NCBI GenBank assembly: GCA_018400875.1
Contig: JAGYLV010000004.1
Coordinates: 1-57,519 of the forward strand
Source of the DNA: a bacterium
GTDB taxonomy: Bacteria; Bacillota_I; Bacilli_A; Izemoplasmatales; Izemoplasmataceae
DNA: 57,519 nucleotides
Direction: 5' to 3'
Below the pieces are notes generated by a model that saw only the letters and a program-made list of their open reading frames with translations, was not told the DNA's origin and did not search any database. This document shows, piece by piece, positions 38,609 through 47,237 of this stretch (positions are counted from its first letter, which is position 1; each line of letters starts with the position of its first letter). The translations under genes were made by a program, and so were the position numbers.

Positions 38609-39934
38609 ATGGCACAGCGCAAAACGTTATTCCAACTCACATGGCCCACCTACATCGAATTTTCTTTCTTGATGTTCATGATGGTGGCCGATACTTTGAT
38701 GCTCTCACAATATTCAGACGCATCTGTGGCGGCGGTGGGCAATGCCAACCGGATCATATTTTTACTTACAGTCATACTCAATATTGTCGCCATTGGGGTT
38801 GGGGTGGTCGTCAGCCAATACATTGGGGCAAACCGGGAAAAAGACTCTCATAAAGCCCTGCAATCCGGACTGATTGGGGCCTTTTTGATGGCTTTAGTGA
38901 TTGGCAGTCTATTACAACTATTTGGCCCTTTATTGTTAAGACTCGTAAACACCCCCGATGCCATTGTTTCGGATGCCTTGATCTATTTACGCATCGTCGG
39001 GGTGGGCTTGATATTTGTGGCCATCTCACAAACCACTGGCAGTGGATTTCGCTCACTCGGGTATCCCAAACGGGTGATGATTGCCGGGGCGAGTGCCAAC
39101 GTATTAAACATCGTATTAAACAGTTTCCTTATATTTGGGCTCTTAGGATTTCCTGAACTTGGCGTCATGGGGGCAGCCATCGCGACGTTAATCGCCCGCA
39201 TCTTTAATGCGATGATTCTATTGGGCAGTCTCGTCTATGAAAAAATCGTGGATTTAACCATTTCATTCAAACGACTTACGAAATATTTAAAAGAGGTCCT
39301 GACGATTGGGTTTCCCAGCGCGTTAGAACAATTCATCTATCAAGTCAGTGAATTTATCATATTAATTATGGTTAACACTTTAGGCACTCTCGCGGTCACG
39401 ACGCAAATTTATGTGTTTAACTTGTCACTCCCTGTCTTGGTGTTTGCGATCGCCTTAGCGCAAGGCAATCAAGTCATTGTCGGGTGGCACATTGGAGCCA
39501 CCGAAGATGATGATGCATTCAAACGAACGATTCGGACGATGCTCATCGGCGTGTTGAGTGTTTTCGTCTTGACGCTCATCGTTTATTTTAATGCTCAACA
39601 TATTCTCAGAATTTTTACCGATAATCCGACCATCATTGAAACGGGAAAACGGGTTTTACTGGTCTTTATATTTTTAGAAATTGGCAGACTTTCAAATATT
39701 GTGGTGATTCAAGCGTTAAGAGCCACCGGCGATGTGAAGTACCCCGTTTATGCGGCCATTTTATCCATGGGACTGATTAAAATCCCCGTGGCTTACATCC
39801 TGGTCTTCATTTTTGATTTAGGGCTCATCGGCGTATTCATTGGGATTGCGGCCGATGAAATCGTCCGTGGACTTTTAGTCTTTAGACGGTGGTTTAAAAA
39901 ACCTTGGACCCTCAAGGAGCGGGTTATTTCGTGA
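38609..39934 (+). CDS. MATE-family multidrug/metabolite efflux protein
   Basis: 441 residues with 12 predicted membrane segments in two homologous halves. Seen: FQLTWPTYIEFSFLMFMMVADTLMLSQYSDASVAAVGNANR at the N-terminus (the MATE pattern; quoted in pieces here as WPTYIEFSF, MVADTLMLS, AVGNANR), GVVVSQYIGANREKD, and in the second half GFPSALEQFIYQ and ALAQGNQVIVGWHIGA. Exports cationic compounds with Na+ or H+; substrate unknown. AAGGAG upstream. Linked downstream to a small membrane protein by an overlap of four bases. Confidence 0.92.
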   Translation: MAQRKTLFQLTWPTYIEFSFLMFMMVADTLMLSQYSDASVAAVGNANRIIFLLTVILNIVAIGVGVVVSQYIGANREKDSHKALQSGLIGAFLMALVIGSLLQLFGPLLLRLVNTPDAIVSDALIYLRIVGVGLIFVAISQTTGSGFRSLGYPKRVMIAGASANVLNIVLNSFLIFGLLGFPELGVMGAAIATLIARIFNAMILLGSLVYEKIVDLTISFKRLTKYLKEVLTIGFPSALEQFIYQVSEFIILIMVNTLGTLAVTTQIYVFNLSLPVLVFAIALAQGNQVIVGWHIGATEDDDAFKRTIRTMLIGVLSVFVLTLIVYFNAQHILRIFTDNPTIIETGKRVLLVFIFLEIGRLSNIVVIQALRATGDVKYPVYAAILSMGLIKIPVAYILVFIFDLGLIGVFIGIAADEIVRGLLVFRRWFKKPWTLKERVIS

Positions 39935-40428
39935 AACGATTTACGCATTACTTTAAACGCTACAGTGTGATTTTTGTGAGTAACATCCTCATTGTTTTAC
40001 TCGCCTTTTGGCAGTTCACATCCGGTGAGGCTCTCACCGCATTCATCTTAATGTGGGGGCTGCCCATTAGCCGTATTTTCATGGTTGGAAAATTAAAATC
40101 ACGGCTTGTGAACGGCCTGACTTTTATCGTGATTTATCTCTATTTAATACTCGGGGTCCGCTTTGGCTGGTGGGATGAGGCCAGTTATTTATTGATGGCG
40201 ACACCGTACATTTCGATTGCGTTAAAGCCGAAACGGTCGTGGATTAAATACCTCACTGTAGGACTGACTACGGCCTATCTTATGTATGGACTCATCAGTG
40301 GCAACCAAGTGCCAGGGTATGTGAAAGTGCCATCCATTGGATTGGTGTATGTCATCTTTTTCCCAAGTATTGTAAAGGCTACATTTAAAAAAACGTTGAG
40401 CCGTCTAAAGGGTCAAAAAAGCGCATAA
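39931..40428 (+). CDS. Small membrane protein of unknown function
   Basis: 165 residues from GTG at 39931, whose GTGA overlaps the TGA stop of the MATE gene; AAGGAG lies 11 bases upstream. Roughly six hydrophobic segments (VSNILIVLLAFWQF, ALTAFILMWGLPI, LTFIVIYLYLILG, ASYLLMATPYISI, VGLTTAYLMYGLI, IGLVYVIFFPSIV) and a basic C-terminus. No family recognised. Overlap with the MATE gene suggests a shared transcript and perhaps a related role. Confidence 0.7.
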   Translation: MKRFTHYFKRYSVIFVSNILIVLLAFWQFTSGEALTAFILMWGLPISRIFMVGKLKSRLVNGLTFIVIYLYLILGVRFGWWDEASYLLMATPYISIALKPKRSWIKYLTVGLTTAYLMYGLISGNQVPGYVKVPSIGLVYVIFFPSIVKATFKKTLSRLKGQKSA

Positions 40429-40430
40429 AA

Positions 40431-40462
40431 AAAGCCCCTCACTTTCATCAAAGTGAGGGGCT
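40431..40462. terminator. Strong hairpin between converging transcripts
   Basis: AGCCCCTCACTTT / AAAGTGAGGGGCT (40433-40445 with 40450-40462). On the minus strand it is followed by seven T, so it mainly ends the slipin operon; on the plus strand the tail AATAATTT is weak. Confidence 0.88.
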
Positions 40463-40468
40463 AATAAT

Positions 40469-41425
40469 TTATTTAGGTTCGGGGGCTTTTTTGGATGGTT
40501 TTGCAGGAGTTTTTGCGGCTTCACTCGCACTGGTTAAACTCTCAGCAATGCTGGAAGTCAGACCCACGATGCCTTGCATATCGGATGGAATGATCAGTTT
40601 CGTTGCGTTTCCTTGGGACACTTTTTCTAACGCTTTATACGCTTCTAAACGTAAGAAGGCTTCGTCGGCCCCAGCTTTTTTAATAAACTCAATCCCTTGC
40701 GCAGTGGCTTGTTGGACCTTGAGAATGGCTTCGGCTTGACCTTGGGCTTCTAAAATCCGCGTTTGACGTTCCCCGTCTGCTTCTAAAATGCGGGATTCTT
40801 TTTCCCCTTCCGCATTCAAGATGGCGGCGCGTTTATTCCCTTCGGCAATCAAGATGGATTGACGTTTTTCCCGTTCCGCGCGCATTTGTTTTTCCATGGC
40901 TTCACGGATGTCTTTGGGGGGGATGATGTTTTTGACTTCCACGCGGTTAATTTTGATGCCCCAAGGGTCGGTGGCTTCATCTAAGATGCCGCGCATTTTT
41001 TCATTGATAATATCACGGGAAGTTAACGACTGGTCGAGTTCTAAGTCCCCGATGATGTTCCGTAACGTCGTCGAGGTTAAATTCTCGATCGCTTTAATCG
41101 GTTCATTGACCCCGTACGTATAAAGCTTAGGGTCGGTGATTTGAAAGAAGACCACGGTGTCAATTTGCATGGTGACGTTATCTTTCGTAATGACCGGTTG
41201 AGGATCAAAATCCACGACTTGTTCTTTGATTGAAACTTTTTGTTTCACGCGGTCAATAAAGGGGATTAAGAAGTGCAGTCCTACGTCCCACGTTTGGTAA
41301 TAGCCTCCTAAGCGTTCCACGATAAACCGGTTGGCCTGGGTGACGATGGAAAAACGAGTGGCGAGGTACGCAAGCACCACCAATACAATAATGATGAGTA
41401 AAATAAGTCCGAATCCAAATTCCAT
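40469..41425 (-). CDS. SPFH/stomatin-like membrane protein (slipin, QmcA type)
   Basis: 318 residues: one N-terminal membrane segment (5-24, LILLIIIVLVVLAYLAT), then an SPFH (band 7) domain with RFIVERLGGYYQTWDVGLHFLIPFIDRV and TKDNVTMQIDTVVFFQITD, followed by an Ala/Glu-rich coiled coil (about 180-250, MRAEREKRQSILIAEGNKRAA) and a Pro/Lys/Ala tail. Such proteins form membrane microdomain scaffolds. Pairing with an NfeD gene upstream is a known conserved association. Confidence 0.92.
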   Translation of the reverse strand: MEFGFGLILLIIIVLVVLAYLATRFSIVTQANRFIVERLGGYYQTWDVGLHFLIPFIDRVKQKVSIKEQVVDFDPQPVITKDNVTMQIDTVVFFQITDPKLYTYGVNEPIKAIENLTSTTLRNIIGDLELDQSLTSRDIINEKMRGILDEATDPWGIKINRVEVKNIIPPKDIREAMEKQMRAEREKRQSILIAEGNKRAAILNAEGEKESRILEADGERQTRILEAQGQAEAILKVQQATAQGIEFIKKAGADEAFLRLEAYKALEKVSQGNATKLIIPSDMQGIVGLTSSIAESLTSASEAAKTPAKPSKKAPEPK

Positions 41426-41439
41426 AATTTAATGTCCTC

Positions 41440-42048
41440 CTAAATGGGATATAGTGTGTCTTCGACGACCACTTTCGTTTTGGTAAGGTAATCTCGAATG
41501 GTTTTTCTTGAACTGGTCAAACTGATTAAGATGAAATCGATAAAGATGCCAAAGCCTAATGTGAAAACCCAGTAGATGGATTTCCAAAAAACTTCTCTAA
41601 GGAGCAAGGTCCACCAATTGATGGGGCCTGCGAGGCGCAATTTTGCAAAGCGCCGGCCGACGGTTCTCCCACGGGTAAACCCTTGATACAGATAGTTAAT
41701 TAAGGTGAGACTTAAAATAAAGTAAAGAGCACTGGTGTATAAAAACGTCGCGTATGCTTCGGTTTCTTCCGCGTAATTTGCGTTGTACGTCTCATCAATC
41801 TCATTGAGTCTTTCGGTGTATTCAGCCTCACTGATGAGGCCTGCGTCAAAGTCTTCTTGAACGAGAACGACGTCATTAAACCGGGTGTCTTGGGCTTCGA
41901 TGAAGGACGCATAAAGCGTATCGAAGTTATCGATGCTATTTTCAATCATCGGTCTGGCGATGAAACGGAATAAGAACACCACAATGGCTAAGATAAATAT
42001 GGTATCGATGAAGAAACTAAAGATGCGCTTGAAGATGGAGGCGTTCAT
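41440..42048 (-). CDS. RDD-family membrane protein
   Basis: 202 residues. RDD-like layout: N-terminal FKRIFSFFIDTIFILAIVVFLF (first helix with the Arg-Asp pair), a second helix SALYFILSLTLINYLYQG, then the TRGRTVGRRFAKLRL motif and a third helix. Unusual is an acidic insertion of about 60 residues (about 45-105, EAQDTRFND...EETEAY) between helix 1 and helix 2 that looks helical and would lie outside the membrane. It sits between nfeD and slipin and may be part of the same complex. Confidence 0.8.
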   Translation of the reverse strand: MNASIFKRIFSFFIDTIFILAIVVFLFRFIARPMIENSIDNFDTLYASFIEAQDTRFNDVVLVQEDFDAGLISEAEYTERLNEIDETYNANYAEETEAYATFLYTSALYFILSLTLINYLYQGFTRGRTVGRRFAKLRLAGPINWWTLLLREVFWKSIYWVFTLGFGIFIDFILISLTSSRKTIRDYLTKTKVVVEDTLYPI

Positions 42049-42509
42049 GCCTTTTTCACGATCAATTTAACGCCTTCAATGGCGAGAATCTCAACCGAAT
42101 CGTTTTCTAATATGTCCGAATCATCTTGACTGATGGCAGTCCATACTTGACTGCTCACTTTCACTTCTCCGCGGCCGCCTTTGAGGATGGATTTGGTACA
42201 TATCGCGGTTTTTCCGATCAACCGGTCTGAATTGGTCGACACCACATTGGTCCGAAAGTAGTTTTGAGCGAGTGGCCTCACACTGAGTAATAGGCCGATG
42301 GATATGACGATGAACACGATCAATTGAACCACAATGTTGACGCCGAGGATTCCCAAGATAAACGCGATGAGCGCGGCGAGGGAGAACCAGATGCTGGTCA
42401 AATCCAATGTGAGGGCTTCTAAGATGGCCCCAAAAATAATGATTCCAAACCATAAAATGATGAACCATAGTTCAATGCTTATATTGAGCTCTAATATATT
42501 ATCTATCAT
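42045..42509 (-). CDS. NfeD-type membrane protein (short form)
   Basis: 154 residues: three or four hydrophobic segments (IELWFIILWFGIIIFGAILEAL, TSIWFSLAALIAFILGILG, NIVVQLIVFIVISIGLLLSV) and a C-terminal OB-fold NfeD domain (about 100-154, LIGKTAICTKSILKGGRGEVKVSSQVWTA). This short form lacks the ClpP-like protease domain. It typically partners with a slipin/flotillin encoded next door, as here. AGGAGGAG before ATG; starts 11 bases inside the upstream gene. Confidence 0.9.
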   Translation of the reverse strand: MIDNILELNISIELWFIILWFGIIIFGAILEALTLDLTSIWFSLAALIAFILGILGVNIVVQLIVFIVISIGLLLSVRPLAQNYFRTNVVSTNSDRLIGKTAICTKSILKGGRGEVKVSSQVWTAISQDDSDILENDSVEILAIEGVKLIVKKA

Positions 42510-42891
42510 GACGCTCCTCCTCTAAGGAATGCAAGTCAACCACTAATACTTTTTCTGCATCATCCCATTCGGCGTTGAATTTATACATGGTATGAGTTTC
42601 AAAATCTAAGCCAAGTTTCTCAGCTAAGTGAGTCACAAAACTTTTGTTAGAGATGCGGGCGTAACTGCTTCTAAGGCTGATTTTATAGAGCATTTCTTCC
42701 CCAATATCACCGCGCTGGTATTCTTGTTTACTTAAGGGCTTGATACCCAGTTTTTTACCATCATTGCCCACCCCAAGCATGACGCTGTAGGCGTGATTAA
42801 AATGAGTGCTTGCGGGTTTATTTAGGGTAATATTGGTTTCATAAATGCTCACAAATTGTGTGCCTTGTTCTTTCGATTTCCATTTGAACAT
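42499..42891 (-). CDS. Unrecognised cytoplasmic protein heading the NfeD-slipin operon
   Basis: 130 residues from ATG at 42891 (GAGGTG six bases before; GTG at 42900 would overlap that site). No signal peptide or membrane segment. Begins FKWKSKEQGTQFVSIYETNI, with GVGNDGKKLGIKPLSKQEYQRG in the middle and an acidic C-terminus. No family recognised. It has its own promoter with a tandem repeat at the -35, and it overlaps nfeD by 11 bases, so it is probably translated together with it. Confidence 0.75.
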   Translation of the reverse strand: MFKWKSKEQGTQFVSIYETNITLNKPASTHFNHAYSVMLGVGNDGKKLGIKPLSKQEYQRGDIGEEMLYKISLRSSYARISNKSFVTHLAEKLGLDFETHTMYKFNAEWDDAEKVLVVDLHSLEEERHDR

Positions 42892-42909
42892 TGTTTTCAC
42901 CTCAGCCTA

Positions 42910-42964
42910 ATTATACGCTAAAATCCAAAATATTCAAAATAATTCAATTTTATTCAAAATAATT
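42910..42964 (-). promoter_or_regulatory. Promoter of the NfeD-slipin operon with a tandem 14-bp repeat
   Basis: Minus strand TTGAAT (42932-42937), 16 bases, TATAAT (42910-42915). The plus-strand sequence TATTCAAAATAATT occurs twice, at 42931-42944 and 42951-42964, one copy covering the -35 and the other 20 bases further upstream, that is two helical turns. The outer copy runs into the mnmE stop codon. Confidence 0.6.
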
Positions 42965-44312
42965 ATTTCCCCAAACAAAATTGAGAAAAGAGCGTGTCAA
43001 TTAAAGCATTGTCTGATACTTCCCCCATGACTTCTCCGAGTCTGAGCCACGCTTCTTTAAGATCCATTTCAATCATATCGACGGGGAAATCATTGTGGGC
43101 GGTTTCTAAGGCCTGATTCACTAAAGATAAAGCTTCCCTAAATTTCCCAATATGTCTCGCATTGGATAAATAGACCGTTTGGGTCGAATCTAAGTAGCCA
43201 CTCAGGTACATTTCATGGATGCGGGTTTCTAAGACATTTAAATTTTTCTTCAGCAAACTCGAAATGGGGATGGCATCCGGAAAATCATGATTCATTTTTT
43301 TCGGTAAATCATCTTTGTTTAATATGATGATACGTTCTTTGGATTCGGTCATGGATAAAAGCTTTTTATCATCATCATGAAGCGGTTGACTTTGGTCAAT
43401 GACGAGTAACACAAGTCGGGCACTTTCGATCGCCTTCACACTTTTTTCAATACCTATTTTTTCCACGTGATCGGCGGTGTCGCGAATCCCGGCAGTATCG
43501 ATTAAATTGAGGGTGACTCCCCCAATGGTCAAGCGACCTTCCACCGTATCACGCGTCGTGCCTTGAATGTCAGTGACAATCGCTTTTTCTTCGTTGATGA
43601 GGGCGTTAAGTAAACTGGATTTCCCCACATTTGGACGGCCCACAATGGCGGTTGAAATGCCGTCTTTAATGAGTTGACCATAAACGGCTTGATCGAGAAT
43701 TTTTTGAAGCATCGACTGGATGGTTTGGGTTTCGGGGATTAAAACGTTTTGCGTTAATTCTTGCACGTCATCATATTCGGGATAATCAATATTGACTTCA
43801 ATTTGGGCAATGACATTTAATAAGCGCGTTCTCAATGATTCGGTTAAATCTCTGATTTTACCTTCTAATCCTTGCGTTGCGAGTTTTAATGAAAGTTCAG
43901 ACCTTGATTCAATTAAATCAAGAACACTTTCCGCTTCCGTTAAATCAATCCGACCGTTTAAAAAAGCACGTTCCGTGAACTCGCCGTTTTCGGCCAAACG
44001 AGCCCCATGCGATAAGCACAGTCCTAAGACGCGTTCGGCTATATAAATGCCCCCATGCGTATTAATCTCTACCATATCCTCACGGGTGAAAGTTTTGGGA
44101 GCCTTAAAGTAACTGACCAAGACTTCATCAATCAGTTGATCACCGTCCATAATTTTCCCATACCGAATGGTATGCGAAGAAAACGGAGAAGTGTGCGTGG
44201 ATTGAAAAAATTTTCCTAAGATTTCTAATGCGTCTTCACCACTCATCCTAACGATACTAATGGCCCCTATTCCAGGGGCCGTAGAGATGGCGGCAATCGT
44301 CTCATTTTGCAT
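42963..44312 (-). CDS. mnmE: tRNA modification GTPase MnmE
   Basis: 449 residues from ATG at 44312 with GGTG just upstream. With MnmG it adds cmnm5 groups to wobble uridines. N-terminal THF-binding domain (SIVRMSGEDAL, DEVLVSYFKAPKTFTREDMVEINTHGG), helical domain, then GTPase with G1 GRPNVGKSSLLN, G3 DTAG and G4 NKDD, and the C-terminal FCLGK with the conserved Cys. THF binding links it to the one-carbon genes of this window. Confidence 0.96.
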   Translation of the reverse strand: MQNETIAAISTAPGIGAISIVRMSGEDALEILGKFFQSTHTSPFSSHTIRYGKIMDGDQLIDEVLVSYFKAPKTFTREDMVEINTHGGIYIAERVLGLCLSHGARLAENGEFTERAFLNGRIDLTEAESVLDLIESRSELSLKLATQGLEGKIRDLTESLRTRLLNVIAQIEVNIDYPEYDDVQELTQNVLIPETQTIQSMLQKILDQAVYGQLIKDGISTAIVGRPNVGKSSLLNALINEEKAIVTDIQGTTRDTVEGRLTIGGVTLNLIDTAGIRDTADHVEKIGIEKSVKAIESARLVLLVIDQSQPLHDDDKKLLSMTESKERIIILNKDDLPKKMNHDFPDAIPISSLLKKNLNVLETRIHEMYLSGYLDSTQTVYLSNARHIGKFREALSLVNQALETAHNDFPVDMIEMDLKEAWLRLGEVMGEVSDNALIDTLFSQFCLGK

Positions 44313-44328
44313 GTTTATCACCGCCTAA

Positions 44329-44361
44329 AGTATACCACAAAGGTATATCATCGTGTATAAT
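44329..44361. promoter_or_regulatory. Divergent promoters for mnmE and the 44379 gene
   Basis: Minus strand TGGTATACT (44329-44337), an extended -10 for mnmE. Plus strand TATAAT (44356-44361), 17 bases before the ATG of the next gene. No clear -35 elements. Confidence 0.5.
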
Positions 44362-44378
44362 AAGGCCAAGGAGCTTGC

Positions 44379-44873
44379 ATGAAAAAACCGACGTTCAAAC
44401 GCCACTTTATCTACTACATCGGAACCTTAATTTTGATGGTTCTTTTCATATCTGGGTATGCCCTTTTTGAACGGCTTGTGAATGATGTTTCATTTATGGC
44501 ATCGTTTCAACGGTTATGGATTGTTCCCCCGCTGGTTGTGACGCTTTTATTTGCCTATGAGTTTATCTTAGGAAGCATTGTCTTTTCCAAGAATCCAAAA
44601 CGCAATGAGAAAAACTATGTGCTGCATGTATCCAGTGTGGCTAAAGAAACGCTCGATTTAGACATCGAAGATTTTGAAACCCTCAGAGACAACAATAATT
44701 TTCAAGAATCGTTAAAAAAAATCTATCAACTATTCCAAGAGAAAAATACCCATGAGCCCGCGTATTTAGAAGCGCTCAAACCATTCAAAGAAGATTCATT
44801 AGGCTACAACGTCCTCACAATCATTATTCAAGAAACACGGTACTTGCTCAACGAGCCCAAACCCAATTCTTAG
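44379..44873 (+). CDS. Two-helix membrane protein of unknown function
   Basis: 164 residues. Two hydrophobic segments (about 10-30 and 46-70) followed by a charged helical cytoplasmic part (70-164) with KKIYQLFQEKNTHEPAYLEAL. No family recognised. AAGGAG precedes the ATG. It lies directly before dnaX with a gap of nine bases, so it is likely cotranscribed with dnaX, ebfC and recR. Reading frame and context support it being real. Confidence 0.7.
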   Translation: MKKPTFKRHFIYYIGTLILMVLFISGYALFERLVNDVSFMASFQRLWIVPPLVVTLLFAYEFILGSIVFSKNPKRNEKNYVLHVSSVAKETLDLDIEDFETLRDNNNFQESLKKIYQLFQEKNTHEPAYLEALKPFKEDSLGYNVLTIIIQETRYLLNEPKPNS

Positions 44874-44882
44874 GAGTTTAGT

Positions 44883-46907
44883 GTGTCATATACAGCGCTA
44901 TACCGAAAATACCGACCGGCCGATTTTACCGAAGTCGCCGGCCAAGAACATATCACGCAAACCTTCCAAAACGCGCTAAAATTGGATAAACTTTCGCATG
45001 CGTATTTATTCAGTGGACCGAGAGGGACCGGGAAAACAAGTATCGCCAAAATCATTGCGAAAGCTGTTAATTGTGAAAAAGCGCCAACGGCCAATCCGTG
45101 TAATCAATGTGACATTTGTTTAGGCATTCAAAACAACACCATCCACGATGTCATTGAAATCGATGCGGCGAGTAATAACGGGGTGGATGAGATCCGTGAA
45201 ATCCGGGACAAAGTTAAATATCTCCCGTCGCAAGGTCGCTTCAAAGTCTACATCATTGATGAGGTCCACATGCTTTCCATGGGGGCTTTTAACGCGCTCT
45301 TAAAAACCTTGGAAGAACCGCCTAAACATGTCATCTTTATCTTAGCCACCACCGAGCCGCATAAAATTCCAGCCACCATTCATTCACGGTGCCAACGGTT
45401 TGATTTTAGAGGGGTCTCCGAAAAAGAAATCACGGTCCGTTTAGAAGACATCATCGAAAAAGAGTCCATTCAAGTGGAAGAAGACGCGATCCATCTCATC
45501 GCTTCGAGTGTCGAAGGGGGAATGCGTGATGCGGTCAGTTTACTTGACCAAGCATTGTCATACGCTGACGGTAAAATAACCCCTGAAGATGTGCATGCCA
45601 TAAGGGGATCGGTGCAAGAAAAAGACCTCTTAATGATTGCCCAGGCACTCGGTGAAAAAAACGTGGTTGACGCATTGGATCATTTGGATAAGTTATTAGC
45701 CAAAGGCAAAGAAGTGCGCCGGTTTATCGATGACTTCATCATGTTTTACCGCGATGCTTTAATGCTTTTAAATATGCCAGGAAGTAGTCCCAAAAAAATC
45801 TACCAAGAAGAAGCGTATCAAACGTTTTTAAAGACGCTTCAAAACGATGAAATATTCTTCATTTTAGACTTATTGCATGAGACCAAAAATCAAATGCGAT
45901 TCACCACCAATCCCAAAATTGTGATTGAACTCTTATTCATGAAATGGGTGAGCGATCAAAAACAAGAATCCTTGCATCTTCTCAAAAAACAAACCGATAT
46001 GGAAACCACCATCAGCGCACTTAAAAAAACGGTGGAGTCCCTGCAAGACCAAGTAGACCGTGTCCCTGCCGTATCTCAATCCACGAGTGACCGCCCATTT
46101 ACAGAAAATGTAGAACTACCTAAATCTGATTTAAGAGAAGAAGAAAAAGTCTTGGTGAGTCCCCCGAAAGAAGCACCCTTTGAAGAAGGGTCAATCATCC
46201 GCAAACTCAAAGATAATGAGCAAGAAAAAAACGCATCAAATACGGACATTAAACCAGACCCAGAACCGATAACAAAGCCCGTTGAAACCGAAGCAAAAAC
46301 GACCGAAAAATTGGCCGAAAAACCAGCGGAAAAATCACCAGAAAAAAGTCATGAGATCCCGGCTCAATTTCAAACCTTTGTGGACCGTTTTTTCCACAAA
46401 AAATACGATACTTATGACATCCGTTTTGTGGAAGATATTTTAAACACCGGTGACCGTGAAGTACGAATCGACATGGTTAAAAAATGGTATGACATTGAGC
46501 GGTTTGCCACCGGTGAATCTCTCAAGTATGCTAAGCTCATCACCGAAGGCCAACTCGTCGCGACCAACGGTGTGATGATCATTATTACGTATGAGTCCCC
46601 TTCCACTTGCAACCGACTGATGAAACCTGAAGTTCATGACCCGCTCGTAAATCTATTAACAGATTACTACGGACGCCCGATCAAATTTGTTGCTTTACCG
46701 ACGGACCTTTGGGAGCATGTGTCGGATGAATTTGTGAAAAAATTCAGGATGAAAAAGAGCCCCGATGAATGGATTGAACTCACCCCCATTCACCATCCCA
46801 AACTTAAGTCAATTCCCGGGTCAGTTGAAACCTATTCCGACACGATTAACGAAACAGAAAAAGAGGCGATTGAACTCTTCGGTGAGTCGGTCGTTAAAGT
46901 GAAATAA
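44883..46907 (+). CDS. dnaX: DNA polymerase III tau (gamma) subunit
   Basis: 674 residues from GTG at 44883 (TAGGAG eight bases upstream). Clamp-loader ATPase. Seen: YRKYRPADFTEVAGQEHI, LFSGPRGTGKTSIAKIIAKA (Walker A), zinc site CEKAPTANPCNQCDIC, VYIIDEVHMLSMGAFNALLKTLEEPP (Walker B), HSRCQRFDFR and EGGMRDAVSLLDQ. A Lys/Glu/Pro-rich linker (about 400-490, with PAEKSPEKSHEIPAQ) precedes the tau-specific C-terminal domain. A classic -1 slippery heptamer lies at 46226-46232 in the linker. Confidence 0.96.
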   Translation: MSYTALYRKYRPADFTEVAGQEHITQTFQNALKLDKLSHAYLFSGPRGTGKTSIAKIIAKAVNCEKAPTANPCNQCDICLGIQNNTIHDVIEIDAASNNGVDEIREIRDKVKYLPSQGRFKVYIIDEVHMLSMGAFNALLKTLEEPPKHVIFILATTEPHKIPATIHSRCQRFDFRGVSEKEITVRLEDIIEKESIQVEEDAIHLIASSVEGGMRDAVSLLDQALSYADGKITPEDVHAIRGSVQEKDLLMIAQALGEKNVVDALDHLDKLLAKGKEVRRFIDDFIMFYRDALMLLNMPGSSPKKIYQEEAYQTFLKTLQNDEIFFILDLLHETKNQMRFTTNPKIVIELLFMKWVSDQKQESLHLLKKQTDMETTISALKKTVESLQDQVDRVPAVSQSTSDRPFTENVELPKSDLREEEKVLVSPPKEAPFEEGSIIRKLKDNEQEKNASNTDIKPDPEPITKPVETEAKTTEKLAEKPAEKSPEKSHEIPAQFQTFVDRFFHKKYDTYDIRFVEDILNTGDREVRIDMVKKWYDIERFATGESLKYAKLITEGQLVATNGVMIIITYESPSTCNRLMKPEVHDPLVNLLTDYYGRPIKFVALPTDLWEHVSDEFVKKFRMKKSPDEWIELTPIHHPKLKSIPGSVETYSDTINETEKEAIELFGESVVKVK

Positions 46908-46922
46908 AAGGAGTTAATAGTG

Positions 46923-47237
46923 ATGAATCCAGGCATGTTAAAAAAATTACAACAGATGCAAAAAGACATGGTCAATGCCCAAAAAGAACTAGAAGCATCC
47001 ACGTTCTTTGGCAGTGCTGGAGGTGGCAGCGTCACCGTGGAATTTACCGGCAATAAAAGAATGCAAAATATGACCATCAAAGAAGGGGCTTTTACCTTAC
47101 CGGACGATCAAGAGATTTTAGAAGATTCCATTCTAGCGGCCGTCAATGATTGCATGCAAAAAATCGAAGAAGAAACCGAAGCCACGATGGGCCAATTCTC
47201 TCAAGGCCTCGGGGGCTTACCTGGGATGGGTCGATGA
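46923..47237 (+). CDS. ebfC: YbaB/EbfC nucleoid-associated protein
   Basis: 104 residues from ATG at 46923; a GTG one codon earlier is an equally possible start, with GGAG nearby. Small DNA-binding dimer: MLKKLQQMQKDMVNAQKELE, GGGSVTVEFTGNKRMQNMTI and DSILAAVNDCMQKIEEETEATMG. It sits between dnaX and recR, the standard order. Its TGA overlaps the recR ATG (ATGA). Confidence 0.95.
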   Translation: MNPGMLKKLQQMQKDMVNAQKELEASTFFGSAGGGSVTVEFTGNKRMQNMTIKEGAFTLPDDQEILEDSILAAVNDCMQKIEEETEATMGQFSQGLGGLPGMGR

